A DNA stretch of 33,416 nt from NCBI GenBank assembly GCA_025358475.1, contig JANYJN010000618.1, forward strand, positions 1 to 33,416, given 5' to 3'. The translations under genes and the position numbers were made by a program. This DNA comes from Candidatus Solibacter sp. (GTDB lineage Bacteria > Acidobacteriota > Terriglobia > Bryobacterales > Bryobacteraceae). Below the pieces are notes generated by a model that was not told the origin of the DNA, did not search any database, and saw nothing but the letters and a program-made list of their open reading frames with translations. Shown one piece after another: positions 16,914-24,953 of this stretch. Within the stretch, counting starts at the first letter, position 1, and every line of letters begins with the position of its first letter.

Positions 16914-18509
16914 ATGGCCCGAAGAAGGCGCTCCCTGTTTGTTTTGCCTGTGATCGTGTTCGCCTGCTCGGTTGCGGGCGGCATTTATGGGCCAAAGTTG
17001 GGGGTGGCTTCCGCCGCCACGGAAACGGAAGACCTCGATCTCGACGTGCGGAATTTCAGCAAGGTGCTTTCGCTGGTGGAAGCCAACTTCGCCGACAGAG
17101 TTAGCGCCGATAAGACGGTATACAAGGGCGCGATTCCAGGCATGCTGCGCACGCTGGACCCGCACTCCAATTTCTTCGATGCGCGCGAATACCAGTTGAT
17201 GCGCGAAGAGCAGAAGGGGCACTACTACGGCGTCGGCATGCAGGTGAGCCCGCAGCCCAACGGCAAAACGGCGGTGAAGGCGCCTTTCCCAGGCTCGCCG
17301 GCGTACAAAGTGGGGCTTCGGCCGGGCGACCTCATCGTGTCGGTGGATTCCAAGCTCACCGAGGGGCTGAATACCACCGAGATCGCGGACATGCTGAAGG
17401 GGCCGCGGGGCACGCCGGTAAAGATCGCGATTTCGCGTGAGGGGGTTGCGGACTTGATGATATTTACCGTGATCCGCGACGAAATCAGCCGCAAGAGCGT
17501 GCAGGATGCCTTCTGGATCAAGCCGGGGTACGCGTATCTCAAGATACTGGTTTTCGGCGAAACCACTAGCCGGGAAATGGACGACAACCTGAAGCGGTTG
17601 GGCGAAAACGGCATCAAGGGACTGGTGCTGGACTTGCGCCAGAACCCCGGCGGCCTGCTCAACCAGGGTGTCGCGGTGGCCGACCATTTCCTGGCGAAGA
17701 ACGCGCTGATCGTGTCGCATCGCGGGCGGTCCGCTCCGGAAAAGGCCTACGTGGCGGAGCACGGCAACCACGGGCGCGAATATCCCATGGTGGTGCTGGT
17801 AAATCGCTTTTCGGCGTCAGCGGCGGAAATTGTTTCGGGCGCCTTGCAGGATCACGACCGCGCGCTGATCCTGGGAGAGACCACGTTCGGCAAGGGCCTG
17901 GTGCAAACGGTTTACCCGCTGAGCGACAACACCGCCCTGGCGTTGACCTGGGCGCATTTCTATACGCCGAGCGGGCGTTTGATCCAGCGCGACTACTCCG
18001 GGAAGAGCTTCTACGACTACTACTTCCGCCGCGATGAGAATGCGCGCAATCCGGTGGACGTGAAGATGACCGAGGGTGGGCGCACGGTTTACGGCGGCGG
18101 CGGGATCACGCCGGACGAGAAATTCGAGACGGCGAAGCTGGATCGCTTCCAGGTGGTACTGTTGCGCAGCGGGCTGTTCAACTTTACGCGGTCCTACTTC
18201 GGAGCGCATCCGGCCAGTCTGGCTAAGGGCTGGATGCCCGACGAGCCGCTGCTGTTGGAACTGAAGAGCTACCTGAAGAGCCACGGCACGGTGTTCACGG
18301 AGGCCGGCTTCGCCAAGCATCACGACTGGATCAAGCGCTATCTGGCGCAGGAAATGTACACCACGGCGTTCAACGTGGATGAGAGCGATTCCATGTTTGC
18401 GCGCACGGACCCGGAAGTGGAGACGGCCGTTGAGATGATGCCGAAGGCTTCCGCGCTGCTGGAAACGGCCAAGAAGATCATCGTGCAGCGAATGAAGTCG
18501 CAGCGTTAA
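16914..18509 (+). CDS. S41 family C-terminal processing peptidase
   Basis: The 531-aa protein begins with a basic stretch and one hydrophobic segment (signal peptide or anchor, about 7-35), placing it in the periplasm. A helical N-domain carries LDPHSNFF, then a PDZ domain spans about 100-185 (GVGMQVS, APFPGSPAYKVGLRPGDLIVSVD). The protease core follows (YLKILVFGETT, LVLDLRQNPGGLL). The Ser/Lys dyad is intact: Ser302 in FSASAAEI and Lys327 in TFGKGLVQ, 25 residues apart as in tail-specific proteases. Beyond the core, about 150 residues form a long helical tail ending in MKSQR. It probably trims envelope proteins or peptidoglycan hydrolases; its substrate cannot be read from context. The upstream nusB and downstream SDR gene are separated by promoter-containing gaps. 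Confidence 0.92.
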   Translation: MARRRRSLFVLPVIVFACSVAGGIYGPKLGVASAATETEDLDLDVRNFSKVLSLVEANFADRVSADKTVYKGAIPGMLRTLDPHSNFFDAREYQLMREEQKGHYYGVGMQVSPQPNGKTAVKAPFPGSPAYKVGLRPGDLIVSVDSKLTEGLNTTEIADMLKGPRGTPVKIAISREGVADLMIFTVIRDEISRKSVQDAFWIKPGYAYLKILVFGETTSREMDDNLKRLGENGIKGLVLDLRQNPGGLLNQGVAVADHFLAKNALIVSHRGRSAPEKAYVAEHGNHGREYPMVVLVNRFSASAAEIVSGALQDHDRALILGETTFGKGLVQTVYPLSDNTALALTWAHFYTPSGRLIQRDYSGKSFYDYYFRRDENARNPVDVKMTEGGRTVYGGGGITPDEKFETAKLDRFQVVLLRSGLFNFTRSYFGAHPASLAKGWMPDEPLLLELKSYLKSHGTVFTEAGFAKHHDWIKRYLAQEMYTTAFNVDESDSMFARTDPEVETAVEMMPKASALLETAKKIIVQRMKSQR

Positions 18510-18596
18510 GACTCCTATGCGATCAAGAGTGCCGGCACCTGGCTGGCGGGGTGGGCAATCCTGTCCTGGTTCCGTCCGGGGACGTTTTTTGTGGGG

Positions 18597-18602
18597 TACA
18601 CT
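18597..18602 (+). promoter_or_regulatory. Possible -10 of the SDR gene
   Basis: TACACT preceded by GTGGGG lies about 55 nt before the TTG start at 18658. A T-rich TTTTTTG upstream is the only -35-like candidate. Weak support. Confidence 0.35.
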
Positions 18603-18657
18603 GACGCCGCTGCGGGTGCTGGCCGGCGCCTTGACTACGAACGCAGAGGGCTGACTC

Positions 18658-19482
18658 TTGAGTAACGTCAAAGGAAAGAGCGTTTTGATCACTGGCGCGG
18701 GCCGCGGCATCGGCAAACGCCTGGCCATGGGATTCGCGGCCGAGGGCGCGCTGGTGGGACTGTTGGCGCGCACTCAACCGGAACTCGATCTGGCTAAGTT
18801 AGAGATCGAACAGGCGGGCGGCAAGGCGTTGCGCCTGCGTGCCGATGTGCGCGAGTTGGACGAACTGGCGCATGCGGTGGAACGTATGCGGAGCAACTTT
18901 GGCGGGTTGGACATCCTGATCGCCGCCGCCGGGGTGCAAGGACCCATCGGACCTTTCCTGTCGAGCAAGCCGAAGGCGTGGAACGAGACGGTGGAAATCA
19001 ACCTGATTGGCGTGGCCAATGCGTGCCGGGTGGCGCTGCCGCCGATGATCGCGAAGCGGTCGGGCAAGATCATCCTGATCTCCGGCGGCGGCTCGGCAAA
19101 TGCCCGCCCCAATTTCAGCGCTTACGCGGCATCCAAGACCGCGGTGGTGCGGTTCGGCGAGATTCTGGCTGCCGAGGTTGGCGATCACAACATTCAGGTG
19201 AACATCATCGCGCCCGGCGCGGCGTACTCCACCATGACCGACGAGATCCTGCAAGCGGGAGAAGAGAAGGCGGGCCGCAAGGAGATTGAGGACGCCGAAA
19301 ACGTGCGAAACGCGGGCGGCGTGCCGGCGGAGAAGCAGATTGCCCTGGCGTTATTTCTGGCCTGCCAGCGGAGCAACCACATCAGCGGAAAACTGATCCA
19401 CGTGAATGACGATTGGAAGCGCTTCGAGCAGGAGAACATGAAGCCGGAACTCTACACGCTGCGGCGCGTGCAGAAGATCTGA
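18658..19482 (+). CDS. Short-chain dehydrogenase/reductase (SDR) family oxidoreductase
   Basis: The 274-aa classical SDR has the cofactor motif TGAGRGIGKR (about 12-21), the Asp of RADVREL, IAAAGVQGP in the NNAG position, and the active site SGGGSANARPNFSAYAASK with catalytic Ser, Tyr and Lys. The residues after the second strand favour no clear choice between NADH and NADPH. The substrate is unknown. I place the start at TTG 18658, with GAGGG about 8 nt upstream (GCAGAGGGCTGACTC); no ATG or GTG precedes the cofactor motif in frame. The C-terminal extension NDDWKRFEQENMKPELYTLRRVQKI is polar and atypical. It is flanked by unrelated genes, so context does not help. Confidence 0.88.
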   Translation: MSNVKGKSVLITGAGRGIGKRLAMGFAAEGALVGLLARTQPELDLAKLEIEQAGGKALRLRADVRELDELAHAVERMRSNFGGLDILIAAAGVQGPIGPFLSSKPKAWNETVEINLIGVANACRVALPPMIAKRSGKIILISGGGSANARPNFSAYAASKTAVVRFGEILAAEVGDHNIQVNIIAPGAAYSTMTDEILQAGEEKAGRKEIEDAENVRNAGGVPAEKQIALALFLACQRSNHISGKLIHVNDDWKRFEQENMKPELYTLRRVQKI

Positions 19483-19534
19483 CGGCGCAAATGACGCCAC
19501 GGGCCCGGGGTAAGCGGACCGGCGTGAGGCGCGA

Positions 19535-19543
19535 TGCTAAAAT
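19535..19543 (+). promoter_or_regulatory. Extended -10 of the small membrane protein gene
   Basis: TGCTAAAAT is a good extended -10 match. It gives a leader of about 24 nt that contains AGGAGG before the TTG at 19574. Confidence 0.55.
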
Positions 19544-19573
19544 ACTGGCTTCACTCACCAGGAGGTGGTTCGC

Positions 19574-19975
19574 TTGCAGGTAATCAGGGCACTCTCGATC
19601 TTTCTCAGCTACGTCTTTCACGGGTTGTTGTGTCTGATATTGTTTGCCATTTCCAGCCTCGCGATAGCCGCCGGCGCCCAGACGCTGCATCTGGGTATGC
19701 TTCCCTGGACGGGTTCCACGTTGTTGTACACGCTGTTCTTTGGCTCTTTGGTAGGCCTGGTGACGCTGGCCCTGGCCATCAAGGGGAGGTGGCGCCCGTT
19801 GTTTTTTGTGTGGAGCCTGGCGGTGGCGCTGCTGCTGCTGAAGGGCTACATCTTCAGCGGCTATCGCTTCAGCCCAGGCGAGTTTGGCACGGCGATGTAC
19901 CTGATCGGGGGATCATTGATCGCGCTGCCCGGCTCCTGGATGCGGATGGGCCGCCAGGCTGGGGCGCGTCGCTAA
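19574..19975 (+). CDS. Small integral membrane protein, function unknown
   Basis: The 133-aa protein has about four hydrophobic segments (LSYVFHGLLCLILFAISSLA, YTLFFGSLVGLVTLALAI, FFVWSLAVALLLLKGYIF, MYLIGGSLIALPG) and a basic tail (RMGRQAGARR), so it should sit in the inner membrane. I recognise no family. The start is TTG 19574: a strong AGGAGG lies 8 nt upstream. An in-frame GTG at 19565 overlaps that Shine-Dalgarno and would be too close to it. It has its own extended -10 and is followed by a 177-bp gap before the TolC pair. Confidence 0.7.
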   Translation: MQVIRALSIFLSYVFHGLLCLILFAISSLAIAAGAQTLHLGMLPWTGSTLLYTLFFGSLVGLVTLALAIKGRWRPLFFVWSLAVALLLLKGYIFSGYRFSPGEFGTAMYLIGGSLIALPGSWMRMGRQAGARR

Positions 19976-20000
19976 GGCGCCGCATCTGCCAGTCGCAGTA

Positions 20001-20034
20001 TTGAAAACGGACAGCGGGTTTTCGAAAACGGACA
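20001..20034 (+). promoter_or_regulatory. Candidate operator upstream of the TolC pair
   Basis: GAAAACGGACA occurs at 20003-20013 and again at 20024-20034, 21 bp apart (two helical turns). The perfect palindrome GTTTTCGAAAAC at 20018-20029 overlaps the second copy. It lies about 120 nt upstream of the first TolC-family start, suiting an activator or repressor site. The regulator is unknown. Confidence 0.45.
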
Positions 20035-20152
20035 TCCAGTAACCAGCGGCTGGACGACAATCCGGCAAAGCTCCTGTATTTCCCCCAATAGAAGATGAAA
20101 ACCCCCTATGGAACGGCAATTGCACGGAAGCCGTGTTCAGCTTCAGGGAAAA

Positions 20153-22072
20153 ATGAGTCATTTCCGAAACGCCTTCGCCGTGGTCCTGCTTGTCTCGGGC
20201 TCCACCATTCTTGCCCAATCGTCTGAAGTTTCCATCCAAACGCCGGCGCCGCCGAAGTACGTGGGGCGGTGGCTGAAGCCGTTCCATCTGGAAAAACGGG
20301 TGGTGGCAGCGGCCAAGCTGAGCAACTCGCCGCGGCTGGAATCGCTGGTGCGGGGGGGGAATCTCTATCTTTCGGTGCAGGATGTGATCGCCCTGGCGCT
20401 GGAGAATAATCTGGATATCGCGGTGCAGCGCTACAGCCCGTTCCTGGCGCGCGAAGTGCTGCGGCGCGCCGAGGGCGGAGGGTTTCTGCGGCAGGTGGAT
20501 ACACCGGTGGCCGCGGGACCAGCCTCTGTCAGCACGGCGGGAATCAGCATCAACGGGAATGGGCTGGGCGGCGGCGGCGGGCTGAGCGGCGGCGGCGGAA
20601 TAGTCAGCCAGATCGGCCCGGTGCCTCCCAGCCTGGATCCCAACCTGTACCTCAGCTTCAGCGCCGGGCACAACACCACGCCCTTGACCAACACCCTGTT
20701 AAATCAAACCACGGCCTTGACGCAGGGTTACCGGCAGTTCGTGGCTCAGTACACGCAGCAATTCCAGACCGGGACCAGTGGGAGCGTCACGTTTGTCAAC
20801 ACGCGCAGCCTGCTCAACAGCTCCACGCCGCTTTTCAACCCTTCGATCAGCGGCTTCTTCGACGTGCAGATCAACCAGAACCTGCTACAAGGGATGAGCC
20901 TGGGCGTCAACAATCGCAATATCCGGGTGGCCAAGAACAATCTGAAGGTGAGCAACCTTCAAGTGAAGCTGCAGGTGGTGACCACGGTGAGCGCGGTGCT
21001 CAACCTGTACTGGGACCTGGTGAGCTTCAACGAAGCCGTGCGCATCAAAGAGCAGGCGCTAGGGACGGCGCAGAAGCTGTACGACGGCAACCGGAGGCAG
21101 GTGGAGATCGGGGCCTTGCCGGCGATTGAAGTGACGCGCGCCGCGGCGGAGGTATCGGCCAGCAAAGAGGACCTGTTGATCGCGCAGACCAACCTGGCGC
21201 AGCAGGAGATCGTGCTAAAGAACGCGCTCAACCGCAACAGCATGCAGAACGTGTGGCTGGACGACGTACACATCATCCCGCTGGACCGCATTGAGGTGCC
21301 AAAGACGGAGGAGATCCGGCCGGTGGCGGACCTGATTCAGGAAGCCGTGGAGAATCGCCTGGAAATTGAGCGGAGCAAGATCAATCTTGACAGTTCGAAG
21401 ATCCTGCTGAAGGGTGACAAAAACGGCCTGCTGCCGAACCTGCAGGCCTTCGCGGAGTTGACCAACCACGGACTGGCCGGCCCGTCGAACCCGCTGTACA
21501 ACAATTGCTGCGGGGCGCCCAATGGGTATTTTATCGGTGGCGACGCCAATGTGCTGGCGCAGATTCTGCGGCGCAATTTTCCGGACTATTCGGCGGGTTT
21601 TTCGCTAAATCTTCCGTTCCGGAACCGGGCGTCGCAGGCAGACTACGTGACAGACCAACTGCAATTGCGGCAGACCGAACTGCAGTTGCAGCGCACCCTG
21701 AACCAGGTACGCGTCGACGTGAAGACGGCGGTGATCGGGCTGGAACAGGCACGGGCGCGGGATCAGACCGCGGTGGATACGCGGGCACTGGCCGAAGAGA
21801 GCCTCAAGGCCGAACAAAGCCGGTTCCATTATGGGGTGGCGACGGTGGCGCAGGTGATTCAGGCACAGAAGGAACTGGCGCAAAGCCAGGACGGCGAAGT
21901 GCAGTCCATGGCCAATTACACGCACGCGCGGATCGCCTTCGATCTGGCGATGGGGCGCACGCTGGAGGTCAATCACATCTCGATGGAGGAAGCGCTGGCG
22001 GGGCAGGTGCAGAGAGAATCCGTCATACCGGCCACGCTGCCGGCGCCGCGCGCGCAGGGGGTCGGGAAATGA
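20153..22072 (+). CDS. TolC family outer membrane efflux protein (first of a tandem pair)
   Basis: The 639-aa protein has a signal peptide (MSHFRNAFAVVLLVSGSTILAQ) and the paired TolC repeats of long coiled helices. Each carries the family's N-terminal L-x-x-A-x-x-N-L-D pattern (LYLSVQDVIALALENNLDIAV), and the helices end in YGVATVAQVIQAQKELAQSQ and YTHARIAFDLAMGRTLEVN. It should form a trimeric outer-membrane channel. Two oddities: a Gly-rich insert (GLGGGGGLSGGGG, about 137-150) and a long early insertion before the first beta segment. The start at 20153 is chosen because AGGGA lies 5 nt upstream and the signal peptide begins there; an ATG at 20108 lacks both. No membrane-fusion or inner-membrane pump gene is adjacent. 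Its TGA overlaps the ATG of the second paralogue. Confidence 0.87.
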   Translation: MSHFRNAFAVVLLVSGSTILAQSSEVSIQTPAPPKYVGRWLKPFHLEKRVVAAAKLSNSPRLESLVRGGNLYLSVQDVIALALENNLDIAVQRYSPFLAREVLRRAEGGGFLRQVDTPVAAGPASVSTAGISINGNGLGGGGGLSGGGGIVSQIGPVPPSLDPNLYLSFSAGHNTTPLTNTLLNQTTALTQGYRQFVAQYTQQFQTGTSGSVTFVNTRSLLNSSTPLFNPSISGFFDVQINQNLLQGMSLGVNNRNIRVAKNNLKVSNLQVKLQVVTTVSAVLNLYWDLVSFNEAVRIKEQALGTAQKLYDGNRRQVEIGALPAIEVTRAAAEVSASKEDLLIAQTNLAQQEIVLKNALNRNSMQNVWLDDVHIIPLDRIEVPKTEEIRPVADLIQEAVENRLEIERSKINLDSSKILLKGDKNGLLPNLQAFAELTNHGLAGPSNPLYNNCCGAPNGYFIGGDANVLAQILRRNFPDYSAGFSLNLPFRNRASQADYVTDQLQLRQTELQLQRTLNQVRVDVKTAVIGLEQARARDQTAVDTRALAEESLKAEQSRFHYGVATVAQVIQAQKELAQSQDGEVQSMANYTHARIAFDLAMGRTLEVNHISMEEALAGQVQRESVIPATLPAPRAQGVGK

Positions 22073-24048
22073 GGATGTCCCTGCACCGCGGGGACGCGGA
22101 GGGCGCGGAGATAAGCGCGGAGAAAACCAAGACAGGCCCGGTCCCAGCGTCGCTTGGATGGACAAGGCGGAGCCTTATCCCACTGCTGGCCGCGACCTGC
22201 CTGGTGGCGGAGTGCGGCGCACAGAATCTGCCGTTCCCCGTGGAGAAGCCGCCGGGACCGGCGTTCCTGCGTCCTTACCGGGTGCAGCCGGTGCCGGGCG
22301 TCCGGTTGCACAATTCGGGCCGGGTCAACAGCCTGCTGCGCGCGGGGAAGCTGTACCTGACGGTGCGGGACGCCATCGCGCTGGCGATTGAGAATAACCT
22401 GGGGCTAGAGATCGACAGGTACAGTCCGCTGCTGGCGCAATCGTCGTTGGAACGCGCGCAGGCCGGCGGACCGGTGCGCGGGGTGCCGAGCGCAAGCGCG
22501 CAGGTTTCCAGCGTCAATGCCGGGGTGGGCGTGAACGGCAGCGCGCAGAGCGCCGGATTGGGCAGTGGCGGGGGAGGCGGCAGCGGGGGATCGAGCGGCA
22601 ACGCGGCCATCCAGCAGGTGGGCGCCGTCACGCCGAATCTAGATCCGATTCTACAGAGCACCACCACGCAGGCGCACCTTACGCAGCCGCAGGCCAACAC
22701 GGTATTGAGCCAGACGAATGCCCTGATTCAATCGGTGCGCACCACGAATACCACTTTGCAGATGGGGTTGCTCAGCGGGGGCGTGGTGCAGTACCGCAAT
22801 TACGAGCAGTCTCTCAAGGAAAACTCGCCGAGCGACAGTCTGAATCCGGCGGTGGGCCCGCACATGGATTTGGCGTTCCAGCACGGCCTTTTGCGGGGCT
22901 TCGGCGTCAAGTTGAATGACCGGGGCATCCGCATAGCCAAGCTCAACACGGGCGGGTCGCTGGAACAGTTCCGTTCGCAATTGCTGGATCTGGTGGCCAA
23001 CGTTCTCAACAGCTATTGGAACCTGGTGAGCGCGAGCGAGGAATTGAAGGCACGGCAGTATTCCTGGGAGAATGCACAGAAGTTCTACCAGGACACGCAG
23101 AAGGAAATTGCGGCGGGAGCGATTCCGCGCGTGGAGTTGAGCCGGGCGGCGGTCGAGGTGGCCACGCGGCGGCAGGATCTGGTGGTGGCCCTGGCGAACT
23201 TGCGGCTGCGCGAGAACTCGCTGAAAGAGCTACTGGTGCGCACGCCGGACGCAACGGTAGAGGCGGCGGAGATCATCGCGCTGGACCGCATAGAGATTCC
23301 CGATACGGACGATCTGCCTCCGCTGCGGCAACTGGTGGCTCTGGCGATGGCCAAGCGGCCGGATGTAGCGGTGTCGAAGTTGCGGGACCAGACGGCGGAG
23401 ATCTCGCTCGCGGGGACGCAGAATCCGTTATTGCCCAGCTTGCAGGTGGCCGGGCAAACCTTCAACCGGGGCGTGGCCGGGACGCCGCAAGCCAGCAGCG
23501 GAGACGCCCCGAACCCGTATTTCGTGGGTGGATACGGCACGGCGCTGGGGCAGGTCTTGCGGCGCAATTTCCCCAACTACCGTGGCAGCGTCTCCATTTC
23601 GGCCTCTTTGGGGAACCGGACGGCGCAGGGGGATTACGGGATCGATCAACTGCAATTCCGGCAGTCGCAGATTACCCGGCAGCGCGACACGAATGCCATC
23701 GTGGTGGACATTGCGGCGCGCATGAGCGCACTGCGGCAGGCACGGTCGCGGCACGCGGCGGCGGTGAATACGCGGACGCTACAGGAGCAGTTGCTGGCGG
23801 CGGACCGGGAGAAATTCTCGTCGGGGATCGCCACGTTCAACGACATCATCAACGACCAGCGGGCTTTGGTAGTGGCGCAGATTTCCGAGGTCAATGCGCT
23901 GGCGGCCTATGCCCATGCGCGGGTCTCGCTGGATCAGACGCTGGGCGAGACGCTGGAGCGGAACCAGGTGTCGCTGGAGGAGGGCTTGAGTGGGCGCGTG
24001 GCGCGGGAATCCAAGGCGCCCGAGGTGGCGGTGGGGGCGAAGGAATAG
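22069..24048 (+). CDS. TolC family outer membrane efflux protein (second of a tandem pair)
   Basis: This 659-aa paralogue of the previous gene shares the same layout: LYLTVRDAIALAIENNLGLEI, a Gly-rich insert (GLGSGGGGGSGGSSG), the motif YWNLVSASEELKARQYS, the mid-protein LDRIEIPDTDDLPPL and the ending AAYAHARVSLDQTLGETLERN. It too should be an outer-membrane channel. The ATG at 22069 overlaps the upstream stop (ATGA), so translation is likely coupled. The first 50 residues are unusual: charged MRMSLHRGDAEGAEISAEKT precedes the hydrophobic SLIPLLAATCLVAECGAQ. Both stretches are encoded by dispersed-repeat DNA (22084-22124, 22156-22183). A true start further in is possible, but no ATG or clear ribosome-binding site exists there, so signal-peptide function is uncertain. 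Confidence 0.85.
   Translation: MRMSLHRGDAEGAEISAEKTKTGPVPASLGWTRRSLIPLLAATCLVAECGAQNLPFPVEKPPGPAFLRPYRVQPVPGVRLHNSGRVNSLLRAGKLYLTVRDAIALAIENNLGLEIDRYSPLLAQSSLERAQAGGPVRGVPSASAQVSSVNAGVGVNGSAQSAGLGSGGGGGSGGSSGNAAIQQVGAVTPNLDPILQSTTTQAHLTQPQANTVLSQTNALIQSVRTTNTTLQMGLLSGGVVQYRNYEQSLKENSPSDSLNPAVGPHMDLAFQHGLLRGFGVKLNDRGIRIAKLNTGGSLEQFRSQLLDLVANVLNSYWNLVSASEELKARQYSWENAQKFYQDTQKEIAAGAIPRVELSRAAVEVATRRQDLVVALANLRLRENSLKELLVRTPDATVEAAEIIALDRIEIPDTDDLPPLRQLVALAMAKRPDVAVSKLRDQTAEISLAGTQNPLLPSLQVAGQTFNRGVAGTPQASSGDAPNPYFVGGYGTALGQVLRRNFPNYRGSVSISASLGNRTAQGDYGIDQLQFRQSQITRQRDTNAIVVDIAARMSALRQARSRHAAAVNTRTLQEQLLAADREKFSSGIATFNDIINDQRALVVAQISEVNALAAYAHARVSLDQTLGETLERNQVSLEEGLSGRVARESKAPEVAVGAKE
22084..22124 (+). 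repeat. GCGGAG-rich short repeat inside second tolC-like gene
   Basis: The stretch contains GCGGGGACGCGGAGGGCGCGG then AGATAAGCGCGGAGAAA, a run of GCGGAG-like units. Similar strings occur as dispersed intergenic repeats in other bacterial genomes, from general knowledge and not checked here. It encodes residues about 6-19 of the protein. Confidence 0.5.
22156..22183 (+). repeat. Dispersed 27-bp repeat copy inside the signal-peptide coding region
   Basis: GGATGGACAAGGCGG followed by AGCCTTATCCCAC matches the repeat copies at 9253-9279 and 24139-24166 with few differences. In frame it encodes GWTRRSLIPL, the n-region and first half of the hydrophobic core of the signal sequence. Confidence 0.7.
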
Positions 24049-24138
24049 GCAAGTTCAAGGGCCCACGTTGCACTTGCCACCATGAGGGAGACCGCGCGCC
24101 GCTTCGCCAATGTGGATTCCGGAGGTTCACTTCGAAGC

Positions 24139-24166
24139 GGATGCACAAAGCGGAGCTTTTTGCCAC
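24139..24166 (+). repeat. Dispersed 27-bp repeat copy upstream of HAD gene
   Basis: GGATGCACAAAGCGG followed by AGCTTTTTGCCAC is another copy of the repeat seen at 9253-9279 and 22156-22183. Its end lies 4 nt before the probable -10 of the HAD gene. Confidence 0.7.
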
Positions 24167-24170
24167 AGGT

Positions 24171-24176
24171 TATCCT
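24171..24176 (+). promoter_or_regulatory. Possible -10, leaderless promoter of HAD gene
   Basis: TATCCT ends 5 nt before the TTG start at 24182. The dispersed repeat occupies the -35 region, so the repeat may contribute to the promoter. Weak hexamer match. Confidence 0.35.
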
Positions 24177-24181
24177 GAACC

Positions 24182-24796
24182 TTGGTCATCTATAAGGCGA
24201 TTCTCCTCGATCTGGGCAGGGTACTGATTGACTTCGATTTCCGGCGCGGGTACCGGGCGCTGGAGGGGTTGTGCCCTTACACCGCGGAAGAGATTCCGCG
24301 GCGGTTAGCCGGCACGGGGCTGGTGGAGCGGTTCGAAACCGGGCTGGTGGAGCCGCGCGATTTTGTGGACCAGATGTGCCGGATTCTGGAATTGAAGGTG
24401 GACTACGACCAGTTCCGTGGGATTTGGAGTAGCATCTTCACCGACATCCTGATTCCCGAGAGCATACTGGCGGGCCTCGCGCGGCGATACCGGCTGGTGC
24501 TGGTGTCCAACACCAATGCCTTGCATTTCGAGATGATCCGGGAAACGTACGGTCACCTGCTGCGCCACTTCGACGACCTGGTGCTGTCCTACGAAGTTCG
24601 CGCCATGAAGCCGCAGCCGGAGATTTTCCAGGCGGCGCTAGGGAGCGCCCGCTGCCGGCCCGAGGAGTGCTTCTATACGGACGACATCGCGGCGTACATC
24701 GAGGGGGCACGGCGGATGGGGATCGATGCCGTGGCATTTGAGTCGCGGATGCAGTTGGAGGGGGAGATGCGCCAGCGGGGAATCGAGTGGGAATGA
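24182..24796 (+). CDS. HAD family hydrolase (YihX-like phosphatase)
   Basis: The 204-aa protein has the four HAD motifs: nucleophile Asp in LLDLGRVLIDFDF, VSNTN (motif II), the Lys of AMKPQPEIF (motif III) and YTDDIAAYIEGAR (motif IV). The Gly at nucleophile +2 instead of the usual Asp is normal in YihX-type sugar-phosphatase-like members (DLGNV). The helical cap between motifs I and II is about 80 residues, subfamily IA. The substrate is unknown, but a small phosphorylated metabolite is likely. The start is TTG 24182; it has no Shine-Dalgarno and no ATG exists upstream of motif I in frame. The reading frame ends before a minus-strand terminator. Confidence 0.85.
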   Translation: MVIYKAILLDLGRVLIDFDFRRGYRALEGLCPYTAEEIPRRLAGTGLVERFETGLVEPRDFVDQMCRILELKVDYDQFRGIWSSIFTDILIPESILAGLARRYRLVLVSNTNALHFEMIRETYGHLLRHFDDLVLSYEVRAMKPQPEIFQAALGSARCRPEECFYTDDIAAYIEGARRMGIDAVAFESRMQLEGEMRQRGIEWE

Positions 24797-24856
24797 GCGG
24801 TGCGAAAGAGCGCGACCAGGGGTCACGCGCAGACGAGGGCGTTGGCCCCACCAAGA

Positions 24857-24899
24857 AATAAAAAAAGACCAGGCGTGACGGAGGAGAAACGCCCGGTCT
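24857..24899 (-). terminator. Rho-independent terminator of the molybdopterin-binding gene
   Basis: AGACCAGGCGT (24866-24876) pairs with ACGCCCGGTCT (24889-24899) with one mismatch. On the minus strand the stem is followed by a U-run encoded by 24857-24866 (AATAAAAAAA on the plus strand). It lies 55 nt after the stop at 24954. Confidence 0.8.
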
Positions 24900-24953
24900 A
24901 TAAAACCTGCAAACCACTCGGAGGATTTGGCGTGCAGGTTGGTGGAGGAGCTC

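Noticed and set aside
20050-20070. Possible sigma-54 promoter (GGACG...GGCA) before the TolC pair
   Set aside because: The GG-to-GC spacing is one base off the -24/-12 rule and the surrounding bases match poorly.
21505-22068. 188-codon upstream extension of the second TolC gene
   Set aside because: It overlaps the first TolC gene in another phase; homology and the ATGA junction place the start at 22069.
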